Shown: one piece after another, positions 50,351 to 61,544 of the stretch
Layout: each line of letters begins with the position of its first letter
Position numbering within the stretch: the first letter of the stretch is position 1
DNA from: Bombyx mori
Taxonomy: Eukaryota > Arthropoda > Insecta > Lepidoptera > Bombycidae
Length of the DNA: 64,000 nt
Direction: 5' to 3'
Assembly (NCBI RefSeq): GCF_030269925.1
Contig: NC_085107.1
Span: forward strand, 8,184,001 to 8,248,000
Position numbers and translations under genes: made by a program
Notes under the pieces: generated by a model
Told to the model about the DNA's origin: nothing
Databases searched by the model: none
Seen by the model: only the letters and a program-made list of their open reading frames with translations

Positions 50351-51010
50351 TAGACAATGATCAAAACCAATGGTCGAAGGTTCTAGGTAAATTGCGACGC
50401 GCTCTAAATACGAATTATTTTATTTTCTATTAATTTAAATTCATAACAAGGAAACAACGCAATGTTATCTTCAATAGTAATATACTTAAACATAATAATA
50501 TAACTCAACTAAACATATTACGTGCCATGTATTCACTCTACAAATAAATGATCCCAAATAGATTACCAATAATAGTGTAATTTGATGCTGTCTGAACTGA
50601 AATAAAAAAAAACGTTCTCTTACATAATAATGTGATATTCGTTTCGTATAAATTCAACACATACCTATCGAAAATGATAATCAAATACTGACAAAGATAC
50701 AAAAGCGTTGAACGGACCCGTATTTTTCGCCTGGACATTAATCATGTCCCGCTATAATAGGGCGCCGTCAAGTTGCCTTGCCGTGAGCGAAGACTCGGTA
50801 GGTACCTATCCATTGTAACGCGATCTATTGTGACCTCGGGCTCTTCTTCGGGCACCCGGACATTACCTACTACTTAGGAATTATTTTAAATGTGGATAAA
50901 AATTTAAGATGTTCATCGGAATGGCATTTATATTAACATAAATTTAAAATTTTAAATGCTAACAAATACTTTTTAAAAAAAACGACATTACCTTTATTTT
51001 CATTCGTGGT

Positions 51011-51280
51011 TATCACACCATCTCCTTTGAGGCGGCGTGTGTACTGGCTGGGACGCCGCCTTGGGTCCTGGAGGCGGATGCGCTCGCCGCTGACTATCAG
51101 TGGCGGACTGACCTTCGTTCCCGGGGCGGGCACGTCCCAGCCTCAGTGTGGTCAGAGCGCGGAGGGCTCAATCTCGGTGGTCCGTGCTGGAGGTTTTAGT
51201 CCGTTCAACTCCGACATGCCTCGCTCTCCATTCCCAGTGGAGGGCGGAAGTCCGGAGATTTCCTCCTGACAAAAAAACCA
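51011..51280 (+). mobile_element. 5'-truncated R1-clade-like LINE 3' end
   Basis: GC-rich 270-bp block in AT-rich intron. The frame 51,011-51,199 reads YHTISFEAACVLAGTPPWVL and EADALAADYQWRTDLRSRG, the segment just after the RT domain in R1-type proteins. It then joins a 3' UTR (gttcaactccgacatgcctc, agtggagggcggaag) very like the end of the element at 58.9 kb. A jump from ORF to UTR shows an internal deletion. No clear target duplication. Confidence 0.8.
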
Positions 51281-52283
51281 TTATTTAGGATTTTAAAAAT
51301 AGTAATTAGTCAATTCAATAAAAAGTATGTTATGTGATTGATAAAATTTAGTAACACTAAATAAATACTGTTCAATTTTTGCGTATTTAAACAAAATTCA
51401 ACATATAATATTATTTTTATTTTAACCAACATAGAGTTACCAACTTATAGAATAGGTAGGTCAGACATTGCACAATACTATTCAAACTTCGACCTCATGC
51501 CTGAAGGTAAGATATGTATGTTTCATATTTAAGGGCAATCTTATCGGAATTCCCGGGCGATGTCTTGTAATTACGTCTCAAGGCTCTGGAATAATTGAGA
51601 GCTATTTTCTAAGTCTCAGAAGCTACACAAATGATGTACGTAACTCATCGCCTACAACGTCACGAAGTCATATTTTATCAGTTAAATGTAATAGATTAAA
51701 TAAGGTGGCGCAATCAATTTTCTTACTGAATAAATCATTGTTGTATAAAAACCGTACCGACTTTTATACCTACCGATAAGATTTCGATACGACAAAATGT
51801 TAAAAATTCCTTTCGTGAAATTGTACAAATCTTATCAAGGGAAACAATTTCACGCAGAACACAAAGGACACGTTTGGAAACGCGTTTACGTGTACAATAA
51901 AATAAAGAGATTAAATGAAGTACAGAATCATATATAATTGAGACAGCTTTTATGAGTCGTTTGACTTTAAAACGTTTTCAAATCACGGGAAAAGATTGAT
52001 TGAGGAGTAGGCAGATGAAACGGATTCAATTCTGAAAGTAATCCACTAAGTTGTATAATGATTTTTATTTTTCTTATCTCTAAAGTTTTGTCATTATTTA
52101 AACATTATTTAAAATAAGTGTAGAAACTATTCAGTAATTTTGCACGAATAAGTAACACCATCTTGCCAATTTCTATCGCAAAGAAGTCAAGCGTTCCTGG
52201 TTTAAAATAGGGTTAGCCGTTTTAATCAATAATATAATTAAAAAACACAAAAAATTTAAACTATTTTTATATTCCGCCAACAG
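51281..52283 (+). other. NOS1AP intron sequence
   Basis: Nothing recognised before the acceptor at 52,283. Confidence 0.5.
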
Positions 52284-52472
52284 AGCGCCGGTGCCAAGCT
52301 GTTTGGTCGCAAGAATAATCAAGCCAGCGAGACAATTGAGATCATGCATCACCCTATCTACCGCATCTTCTATGTCTCCCACGATAGCTCTGACTTGAAG
52401 ATATTTTCGTACATCGCCAGAGATGGGGCTACTAATGTCTTCAAATGTAACGTTTTCAAGAGCAAGAGAAAG
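52284..52472 (+). CDS. Nos1ap: NOS1AP orthologue, PTB-domain exon c
   Basis: A 63-codon exon, phase 0 in and out, with acceptor cag at 52,281-52,283 and donor gttagt at 52,473. After a lineage-specific start ([16 protein letters not shown]) it reads [20 protein letters not shown], then [20 protein letters not shown] and RK. This is the best conserved part of the NOS1AP PTB domain (human: [40 protein letters not shown]). The next expected block, resembling AMRIVRTVGQAFEVCHK (the C-terminal helix of the PTB domain), was not found downstream, so the following exon is probably beyond the window or too diverged to see by eye. The segment replacing the human LLLLQKKEW region is shorter and has no tryptophan. 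Confidence 0.96.
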
Positions 52473-52994
52473 GTTAGTGATTATTTTTTATTATCAATTT
52501 TTAATAAATATTGAAAAGAAAAAAAGGATAAAAGATCTCAGAGTACAACATTGATAGACACAGCAAAATAATTAACACAAAGCTCTGGTTAAAATTAAAA
52601 ACATAACGTTACCAACAACTTAACTACACTAACAAAATATGATGAGAATACTTCCACTATGAACGTATACCTAATAGAGGCTGGAATCGCATATCGCTGT
52701 TTTTTAAATTGACAACCATTAATTTATGATTATTTATTTATTCTCTTTAAATCCATCATACCTAATCTTGTAGTGTTTGTGTTTATTATAATAGATTTAT
52801 ACTAAGTTTATAGAGGGTGTTAAATTACTACAATAGTTCGTTGAACACATTTGGAGTAAAATGTTAACAATTTTCAACACTATCAGTAGCATTATTTGGA
52901 ATGAGTGATTCGATTTATTTTGGGAATTCTAATTAAAACTCAATATAAATCAAATTTACATAATTTAAAATCCCGTATACAGGTAATAATTTTC

Positions 52995-53133
52995 ATAAAG
53001 AAATGTATATCGAACATACGTCAACGAATGACCTCCACGATAAAGGAATCGTGTAATAAAAATCATACCCACATGATGCATAAATTTAGGTAATTACGGG
53101 ACGTAGGACGTATTGTAACCGCGCACATGTGAA
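52995..53133 (+). mobile_element. diverged SINE central fragment
   Basis: Matches the middle of the full SINE (gacctccacgataaaggaat, gtgtaataaaaatc) and crosses the common boundary (gggacgtaggacgtattg). Lies in the NOS1AP intron. Confidence 0.55.
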
Positions 53134-53734
53134 TTTATTTTGCATTGCGTATTTAGAATCGTACATTGACTTTCAATTCACGCCTTTAATAATGTATTAA
53201 GACTTGAACAAAAATAGCGGCTACGTTTTAAGGAGCAATAGCAAATTCTCCGAATTTGGTTTTCATTAACAAAAAAACCAAATATCGGTAATGTCACAGC
53301 CACGCCAAGCTCGTCAACTTGAAGTACATTATTCTCTTGTCTTGGTCAGGCTTACCAGATATCTCGGGGAGTTTTGCATAATGGATCGCAATTTCGTTTT
53401 GAGTAATAAGAATGAATTGAATTGAATCGTTTTTTTAAACAATCACAGCATTGTAGTGTACTGTTTGTTTTTGTTTAAAAAAAACACGTTAATATCTCTG
53501 AAAATACATGTAAATACATATAACAAATGCGCAGATAACTGATGAATCTATTTCAATTGTACGTACAGAGGTATGCCGGTTTTTTAACAAACAGAGAACT
53601 ATTCAGCTATTATCTTATTAAGATAAGCAAGCAGCTGAGCAGAAGGGAATCTAAGCTTTTATTATTATTTACTTCTTTTAATTCTTCGATTATTACTTTT
53701 GTATTAAGAGCATCATAATATTTATTTCATGCAG

Positions 53735-53749
53735 CACTTCGAAAAGCAG
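53735..53749 (+). CDS. candidate 15-nt micro-exon of the NOS1AP gene
   Basis: A pyrimidine-rich tract ending in atgcag is followed by 15 nt (encoding HFEKQ) and then a consensus donor, CAG|gtaagt. The block is phase 0 in and out, so it could be included after exon c (52,284-52,472) without changing frame, inserting five residues just before the C-terminal helix of the PTB domain. Vertebrate NOS1AP has only SQ at this place, so conservation does not support it. The evidence is the pair of splice signals at a plausible distance and phase; chance occurrence in 11 kb of intron is possible. Confidence 0.3.
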
Positions 53750-55326
53750 GTAAGTCGTTACGGTATCAACAATGACGTTGAAACTGATAAGTTTGCCAAA
53801 AACCATTGAAATTATCCAGCAACCTTGCACAAGTTTGATTGGAAACAAATAGAATAAACGAAGAATGACTTTATTTAAACACCGCTGGGACTAAGTCTGC
53901 CTGCGTGTGCTGTTTATGAAGATCGCCTGGGCCCATAAACACGAGCCCAGCTATAAACCGCAGCTGGCATATCACTCGGCCATGGAATATGTGAAAATTA
54001 CGCTCGACCAAATAGCCTGTCCCGAGACAGTTCAAGCCAACATTGATAGCCTCACAAAATTGAGTAGCTTATTAGACGTTCAATATCTATTAAATTATTG
54101 ACGAGCGATAGTTCCAAGGTTGTATAAGCAAAAACGTACAGTAACTCATGCACAGTCATGACTCAATGTTTTGATCCAAACGCGCTGAGTGAATTTCGAT
54201 TGCAATTACATCACACGAGTCGATATTTCGATCGTGTGTCATGCTGCTACGAGTTTTAATGCTGAACGAGCTAAACTGATACAGCTTAATAACGAACAGC
54301 TCGTAATCGCGTAATTGACTATTACGTACTAAAATGCTGTGTGGGAAATGCGTTACTGAACGAAATTGCGGACATAACCCTTAATACTTTTTTTATGAAA
54401 ACGTAAATCAAGCAATATTACGGCGCAGGTCAATAATGGCATACGGTCTCGTTAAAAACCCTAACGTTCATCGTTGTGGCGCTAAGAGAGAATACTTGAG
54501 TCGACTATTATCAAAGCCGGCAATGTGACTTTTCGACAATTATTGGTAAATCAGAAAAACGAATTATTGACTTTGTACTCCATTGGCAGTCATAAAACTC
54601 TTCTGAACGACATCTTAGATAAATAACAGGTTAAGTATTAACCTTTATTTAGTGCAGGTTTTGAATTGTATTCTTTGAAGGAGACGATTATATTCAAATC
54701 AATCTGTATCGCCATATCAATAAAAATTTTTTGTCCAAATACACAGATTGCCATCTTTGATAATAGACGACTCACTTAGAGCAAAATGAAAAAAGAGTTT
54801 AATAGCTCAAGATAGAAAACGTCATGCATTTCGCAAATAGAGAAACAACTTTATTATGATGTTTTCCTTTGACGAACACGACCTCAGTGCGCAAATGAAT
54901 TTTTTCATTAACATAATTCTAAAATTATGCGACGGAACTTAAAGAGTTTTTTGCATTCGGTAGCAAAATTGTTTTTTTTTTTTTGTTAATCTCTCCATGA
55001 GAGTTCTGGTAACATTTTGCGGTCATTAAATGTCAGTTACTTCAGGGAAAGTTAATGAAAACTTCATATTTCCATAGGCTGGTTGATCCTAACCATTTTC
55101 ATTTACATTTTCCAACACATGGCTTATTTTCAGTTAATATTTCGTACCTATATTAACATTATATAGACGATAGTGAGTTAGTTTCTTCGTAACGCTTACA
55201 TGTCTTAACCACATAGCTGATCACTCTGCTGGTGCCGAGAAGAATATCCAGAAAGAAGTATTATAATCTAGTGATATTTTTTTTCACTGACGCGAGTGAA
55301 GATAAACTTGTGATTGATATAAGTTA
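53750..55326 (+). other. probable NOS1AP intron
   Basis: A GC-richer patch at 53,885-54,060 has a 64-codon frame but no conserved NOS1AP motif. Confidence 0.45.
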
Positions 55327-55552
55327 TTGCTTAGATGGGTGGACGAGCACGGCCTATCAAGTAATTACTGAAGCCCATATACATCAACAATGTAAATTCC
55401 GTTACCCACCTTGAGGCATAATTTCTAATTCTGAGTTTTATAGTACAACGGCTGCCCCACCCTTAAAACCGAAACGCATTACTGCTTAACGGTAGAAATG
55501 GGCAGGGCGGTGGTACTTACCGTACGGGCTCACGACATGACATAACTACTAG
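55327..55552 (-). mobile_element. diverged SINE 3' body
   Basis: Starts ttgcttagatgggtggacga and ends near tgacataactactagtt, with internal deletions. Confidence 0.8.
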
Positions 55553-55636
55553 TTAATGTTTTAATAAACATTATTTTCTTTCGTAGTAGTGCATTTCATT
55601 CCGCATCATATATCACATTATTTGTCAATATGTATA

Positions 55637-56075
55637 TCATTTATACTATAATATTATAAAGAGGAAAGATTTGTTTGTTTGTTTGTATTGAATAGGCTCC
55701 GAAACTACTGAACCGATTTGAAAAATTATTTCACTATTTGGAAGCTACATTATTCCAGAGTGACATAGGCTGTAATATTTTTTGAAAAAAAATAGGGATC
55801 CTTACTAAAACTTCAATAATGTAACCCAAGGTATAAAAAAATTACCTAAATATTCTTTGCATCGCGTGCCCTGCAAAAACTATTAATGATAGAATCAAAT
55901 AATGTACTACGACTTTGTAGAAAACAATATTAGTTACAAAAGTGTCGCGCCAGTATATGTCTAACTATTATAGTTATGCCGCAATAAGTGTTCTTTTATT
56001 TAAAAAAATAATACAACGTCAAATATCGCTGAAATTTTTGTTAAAGACACAAGCGGAGCCGGAGCGGGCCGCTAG
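55637..56075 (+). mobile_element. non-autonomous Helitron C, plus copy
   Basis: Contains the conserved 5' block ataaagaggaaagatttgtt followed by an aggctccgaaactactgaac stretch, and ends GGAGCGGGCCGCTAG before T. The extreme 5' end is diverged, so the start is approximate. Confidence 0.82.
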
Positions 56076-56672
56076 TTATCAAATAGAATTTGAAATCTTT
56101 TAGTAAATTGACTTGGCGGCACTGTACGATTTTTTTTTTAAATAAATGAAAAATTCTAAAAAACAAAATTCACACTATGATTACAGTACGAAAATAGAAA
56201 TTTAAAATATAATCGTATTTGTTTCAAAATTAAAGTATTAATATCGTAAGTGCGTGACGTTAGTATACTTATATCACTCACGTAAATCATAATAAAGTAC
56301 GGATCAAAGAAATTCATTCATCGTTTCTTATTGATCAATCATCCAAGATGTTTTATCGAACGTCTAGTTTATTTCTAAGACATTTTATTTACTGATTGCT
56401 TTTTTCAAAATAAGGATCGGTAAAAAAAATAATTGTTTTATTTTACAAGTCTTTGCATTTTTTTATTATCGCCGACAAAATGCGCTATAACTATATTTAT
56501 GTATGTATGTCTGGGTACGTAGCCTTTCTAACATAATTTACATGTCATTGTGATGTATTCTCGAGATTTTATCATATAAATTTAAATCGAGTATTGCTTA
56601 TCTTTGAAACAAAGTCCTCGAGTTTCGTGTTCTTACAGATAGATGCTCGTGAAAGATTCTCCTTTTTATAGG

Positions 56673-57105
56673 CTACAAGCGGCCCGCTCCGGCTTCGCTC
56701 GGGTCTTTAACAAAATTTGCAACGATATTTGACGTTGTTTTATTTTTTTAAATAAAAGAAAACTTATTGCGGCATAACTATAATAGTTAGACATATGCTG
56801 TCCCAACACTTTTTGTAAATAATAATGTGTTCTACAAAGTCGTAGTACATTATTTTATTCTACCATCAATAGTTTTCGCAGGGCACGCGATGTAAAGAAT
56901 ATTTTAGGTAATTTTTTTACACCTTGGTTTACATTATCATTATTGGAGTTTTAGTAAGGATCCCTAATATTTTCAAAAAAGATTATATAGCTTAAGTCAC
57001 TCGTGAATAGTGTAGCTTCCGAACAGTGAAAGAATTTTTCGAATCCGTTAAGTAGTTTCGGAGACAAATAAACAAATCTTTCCTCTTTATATTATTAAGT
57101 ATAGA
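56673..57105 (-). mobile_element. non-autonomous Helitron C, minus copy
   Basis: Reverse complement of the same family as 55,637-56,075, about 600 bp away. Its TC end is clear (tatactt...tataga read on minus) but the CTAG end is mutated (ctacaagcggcccgctccgg). Confidence 0.82.
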
Positions 57106-57649
57106 TGTACATAAATCTTATAGTTCACCACCTACTCGAGTTTTATAATCAATTACCGTCTCGAATCACTCGTTCCCGTACGCCATAAATATTCAAGGAG
57201 TAACTGAGTTGTTTGCGTTGAATCGTTTGCGGCCGCTTTTTAATTACACCAATTGATTACAGAGCGTTTTATTATACCCACAGATTACAATTATGGCCCC
57301 GTTATACTCATTTTAGTTCGAATAGGCATATTTTGTATCCGTGCGCACCTTAAAACATCAACAAGGAAGCCGAATAGAATTTCTGACTAACATTCAGTTT
57401 CAGTGTAAATTTATTTCATTGACGACGCGTCACACCCGAGCCCATAAATCATGCGAGTCTTTGAAGTACTGACAAAACTGAAAAACGGGAATCGTAATTG
57501 TCTCTATAAATATGATACAGTAGTATTAGGGACAGAGAAGACTTCTTAGTCGTTGCAAAGAGCAATGTAGGTATATTATTTCTATGGCTCTATGTCAGAT
57601 TCCAGCGGGTACAATAACAACCTACTGGGTTGTATATCTATTTTAAAGA

Positions 57650-57898
57650 GAGTACCTTCTGTAGTTAGTGGTCCTAACAATTGCGTCGAGGGTCGTGGTT
57701 TCGATTCCCGCATCGGGCAAACCTTGTGTGATGTACCTACAGGTTTGTTAGCGCTTTGCCTGGGTATAACTATTTAAGTATATATTAAAACATACATAAG
57801 TATATTTATCAGTCTCTGGTACTAAAAATACAGGGAATCCTAAATTAGGGCCAGATGACCATGTGTGATTTGTGCCCAGTTTTTATTATATTTAGTAT
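57650..57898 (+). mobile_element. second tRNA-derived SINE family
   Basis: Box A-like tagttagtggtcc and box B-like ggtttcgattcccgc at about 57,660-57,712, then a body ending ccagatgaccatgtgtgatt. No acceptor stem closes around the boxes, so it is a SINE head and not a tRNA gene. Confidence 0.65.
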
Positions 57899-58055
57899 TA
57901 ATATTATAAGAGTAATAAAAATTTTGTTAATAAAATTTTTCGTCTTTTATCTGTAACGGGAGGGTTCTTATTTATTCTTAATCGTGAAGTTCAAATGATA
58001 TAAAATTAAATCTGGCAGTGTTAAATTCTATAGAAATAGTTTAACTACAATTTCC

Positions 58056-58964
58056 GCGATTTGGACACGGCGGAGCACACGCTCGTCGTCTGCCCCGCAC
58101 GGGAGGCGTGGCGCCCTGACCTCGTCGCAAAAACAGGAAACGATTTGTCGTTGCCGAGTGTTGTGGCATCGATGCTCGGTGACTACGAGTCGTGGAAGGC
58201 GATGCTCGACTTCTGCGAGTGCACCATCTCGCAGAAGGAGGCGGCGGAGCGCGTGAGTGACGCACAAGCCTGCCGCCGTTCGGCGGGGGCCAGTGAGGCG
58301 GTTCTCACCCAAGCCCAGGCTTAAGTGTTTCGGAACCCCCTCATATGTCGGTCTGGGGACTGACGAGGGGGACCTAAGAAGACGACGTGTAAGCTTCTCT
58401 GCACGAGTTTTATGCAAGAGCATCCGGGTGATGGAATGCCTGCTATCCTCGACCTACGTTGGTTCTGACCCAGCGAGACATTCCGTGGGGTTTTTATTTA
58501 TTTTTCCACAGGAGAAAATCGCAGTATCCCCACCTACGCGGCAGGTGAGGTATGTGGGAGTTAAACCTCACTAATAGCTCCTGTCGCTCACAGCCAGCGC
58601 TCTACCCCAGACCGGACCGAAGCCCAGTCGGGGCTATTGAGACGGCGGGATTCCGTGTGATAGTCCATTATAACCGGCGCCATCTAGGCGGGATTCAAAT
58701 AGCCTGCTGACAGAGAGAGCTGGTGGTTGTGGCGCCGACGACCACAGTTCCAGCGTCCCGAAGGGGAGGGTAATGGGAGCAAATGTGCTCCGCACTAAGC
58801 GCTTCACTTTCCCCCCTTTGCCTTTTCATGAGTTCTGTCTCATGCGAGGTTCGGACAGGGGTTGTTGAGCCACAGGAGGTTTTAATCGGTTCGACTCCGA
58901 CATGTCCCGCCCACCAACCCAGTGGAGGGCGGAAGACCGGCGATTTTCTCCTAACCAAAAAAAA
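58056..58964 (+). mobile_element. 5'-truncated R1-clade-like LINE with 12-bp target duplication
   Basis: A GC-rich 0.9-kb insert ending in a short A run is flanked by the 12-bp duplication ACTACAATTTCC (58,044-58,055 and 58,965-58,976). It holds the C-terminal end of a reverse transcriptase ORF and a long 3' UTR. The exact duplication points to a recent event. Confidence 0.93.
58058..58324 (+). pseudogene. R1-clade LINE ORF2, C-terminal fragment
   Basis: Reads DLDTAEHTLVVCPAREAWRP from the first base of the insert, with the H and C of the CCHC-type zinc motif that follows the RT domain in R1-clade elements. It then continues through a helical charged region (FCECTISQKEAAERV) to a stop at 58,322-58,324. 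The upstream part, including endonuclease and RT, is missing because of 5' truncation. Confidence 0.85.
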
Positions 58965-59603
58965 ACTACAATTTCCCTTATAATATTTAATACTCGTTTA
59001 GTTATTATTGGGTATATAGAATAATGATCACTTTGCAAACATATTTCTGTGAAGCTTAAAATTCATAATTTGATGTTGTAAACTTGTAAATAAAGTTCGG
59101 ACAAGTAAACATAAAACGCTGTTCTTTTGTTTGGACAAATGACACTCAATGAGTTCGTACGAGTAAACTTATTAAAATTTTAATAAACTGTAAAGTAGTT
59201 AAGCAAACATGTGAGTTTGTCGAATTTCTTTAATCTACTGAATCACACCACATCCAGAGCTTTAACGTAAGGTTCTCCTATTTTGAAACAAAAGGTTACA
59301 CATCACAGCTACTCCTCAACAATTCATTCAATTTGAGAGAAGAATAGTATTGTGTTCTTTATGTGCCGATCGTAAACATAATTAAAACTTCTTTTATTGT
59401 TTAATCTCGAATCTTCCACGACCATGGGAAAGGAAAGTATACGATAATTCGGATATAGTAAAGATAGATAGAATAAATAAATATGGAATTCGGATATAGA
59501 AAAGATTAAACGTAATATTTAAAAGGAAAAATAGTTCTAATTGAGCGGAGAAATATTTTCAAAGAAGTAATTTAAAACAAGCTGAGCCTTTTTTTGTTTT
59601 TGT

Positions 59604-59715
59604 TTTTTATTGCTTTGATGTTTGGACGAGCTCACAGCCCACCTGGTGTTAAGTGATTACTGGAGCCCATAGACATCTACAACGTAAATGTGCCACCCAT
59701 ATAGTTACAGTATAC
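59604..59715 (-). mobile_element. truncated SINE with internal deletion
   Basis: Poly-T/attgctttgatg... to aatgtgccacccat, then jumps to atagttacag. Confidence 0.8.
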
Positions 59716-59965
59716 TTTTGAAGTAGCACCAATATGAAACGAAGAAGTTTGAACCCCAATAAAACCTGCCACCTCAAGCCATCGTGAAACATCAGATCAA
59801 AGTTTTCATTTATTTGGAATAAGGTTTCTACTCTTGGGACGATGGTATCGATATGTCCAAAATAACAACATATCCGTTCATTAATTGATTTATGCGTATA
59901 AGAATTAGATAGTTAATTGGATAAGAATACACTACCAAAACGAATACATTTCGATCTTCGTATTC

Positions 59966-60210
59966 TTTTTTTTTATTACTAAATGGTTGGACGAGCTCAC
60001 AGCCCAACTGGTTTTAAGTGGTTACTGGAGCCCATAGACATCTACAATGTAAATACGCCTCCCACCTTGAGATATAAGTTCTAAGATCTCAAGTATAGCT
60101 ACAACGGCTGCCCAACCCTTCAAACCGAAACGCATTACTGCTTCACGGCAGAAATAGGCAGGGTGGTGGTACCTACCCGAGTGGACTCACAAGAGGTCCT
60201 ACCACCAGTA
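59966..60210 (-). mobile_element. SINE 3' body, truncated at the common boundary
   Basis: Poly-T/attactaaatggttgg to cctaccaccagta; about 430 bp above the candidate promoter of the 60.8-kb exon. Confidence 0.9.
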
Positions 60211-60639
60211 TTCTGTTTTTTCGGGTCATCGTTCCATCTGGTAGGTGACAGTTTTACATTACGCTTACCGACACGGGTCGGCTTACTGAAAAGCTCGTTT
60301 GCCCCTGCTAATCTAAATTTTTAGGCATACGTGGCCAGACCACTATCAACACACTACTTCTGTGTGCGATGTCGGGGATTTTAGTTATCTGTCTGTCTGT
60401 CTATTTCCAAATTTATCCTATAGAGAAGCCGCAGACATAGTTCGTAACATACGCATAACGCAAAACAATTAGTAGTTAGTACATAGAGGCCAGATTAACT
60501 GATAATCTGAATACTAGTCGAAGAAAAATCAAGATTAAATAAAGTGGTCTAAAACCTAATTTATAAAAAAAAAATACAAAATTTCGTCCAGTTTTTGTGA
60601 GTTCTCTTACTTCCTAATAATCTTTGTTATCAATCTGTA

Positions 60640-60842
60640 AGGGGCGCACAGGTATGAAACTCGCGATAGTGTTTATTTGCGGTACTTGGTGAGACGTGCG
60701 ACGCACGCGCACACCACGCCGCCGCCACTTCAGTTGTTTCGTGAGAACTCGCTCAGACGCGCGTATATTTGTAATTGTTTATGTCAGTGTACATCGTGCA
60801 AATAAACTACATGCTTTCGAGATTGTCTCAAAGTTCTAAAAA
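60640..60842 (+). promoter_or_regulatory. candidate promoter and 5' UTR of the 60.8-kb exon
   Basis: A GC- and CpG-rich stretch (notably 60,690-60,770, with repeated gcgcg and cgccgccgcc) stands out from the AT-rich surroundings. It holds an initiator-like TTCAGTTG near 60,731 and further down tatgtcagtgtac. No clear TATA box is placed upstream of either. It leads directly into the ATG of the 225-codon exon. Inference from composition and motifs only. Confidence 0.45.
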
Positions 60843-61517
60843 ATGTCCAACACTAGGGACCATAGCAAGAAACGACGCAACGAACACAACCTGAAAAATT
60901 TACCCTCCGAGGTTCTTTTAAAGGCTCGCAATACTGTGGTGTCTCTCAGTGGAGCGTTAAAACCAAAAGAGCATCAGCTGCGATCGAAAGCATCAAAGCA
61001 TGACACTAAAGAAAAGAAATCACACGAGAAACTCAAAAACAGTCGATCCGAACCGGAATTCAGTGAAGTTCGAAAAAAACATCGCAGTCGTATCGAAGAC
61101 GGTGTTTCCCGAGAATACATCGGAGGCGCAAGACCAAGGCCACTATCAGTGGGGGCGATGAAACGATATGACAAAGATATCGAAGATTTTCACGGTGGAA
61201 GTTTTATACGAGATAACTCACCATTGCCGAATCGCCGTTTCGACTCGTCTGAAGAAGTTTGTGTACAATCACGCCTCGTTATACCTGTCATGGATAGGCT
61301 AGGTGGGCATGAAAGCATTGGTCAAGAGGTCACTGAAAGGCCTCGAAAAAAATTATCATTTCGTGAACCTTGTGAAGTGGTCGGAAACGCGAACGCCACC
61401 CTTGGCAGGTCTAGCAAACTGATGGGTGTAAACAGTCTCTCTAAACGATCAAATCGTATATCTTTACGATCTGAACTCCGTTCTTCTAGCTTAGAGGCAT
61501 TAGACTCTGATTTAGAG
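60843..61517 (+). CDS. unrecognised 225-codon first coding exon (basic, low-complexity protein)
   Basis: Open from ATG at 60,843 to a donor, GAG|gtaagc, at 61,518; the frame runs on to a stop at 61,544 if unspliced. The translation begins MSNTRDHSKKRRNEHNLKNL and is rich in K, R, S and E, with no membrane segment or signal peptide. A few hydrophobic patches (PSEVLLKARNTVVSLSGALK, about residues 21-40; RLVIPVMDRLG, about 145-155) break up charged, probably disordered sequence. I do not recognise a domain. Base composition is clearly higher in GC than the flanks, and no repeat family overlaps it. The ATG lies about 180 bp below a CpG-rich promoter-like stretch. The exon end is phase 0, the same phase as the NOS1AP exons upstream on the same strand, so it could be an alternative first exon of that gene. 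It could equally begin another gene. An intronless 233-aa protein is less likely given the good donor. Confidence 0.65.
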
Positions 61518-61544
61518 GTAAGCAATTCCAGCAATGTGCTTTGA

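Noticed and set aside
53907..54101. 64-codon frame in the expected place for a downstream NOS1AP exon
   Set aside because: Sequence shows no resemblance to the PTB C-terminal helix and lacks suitable splice sites.
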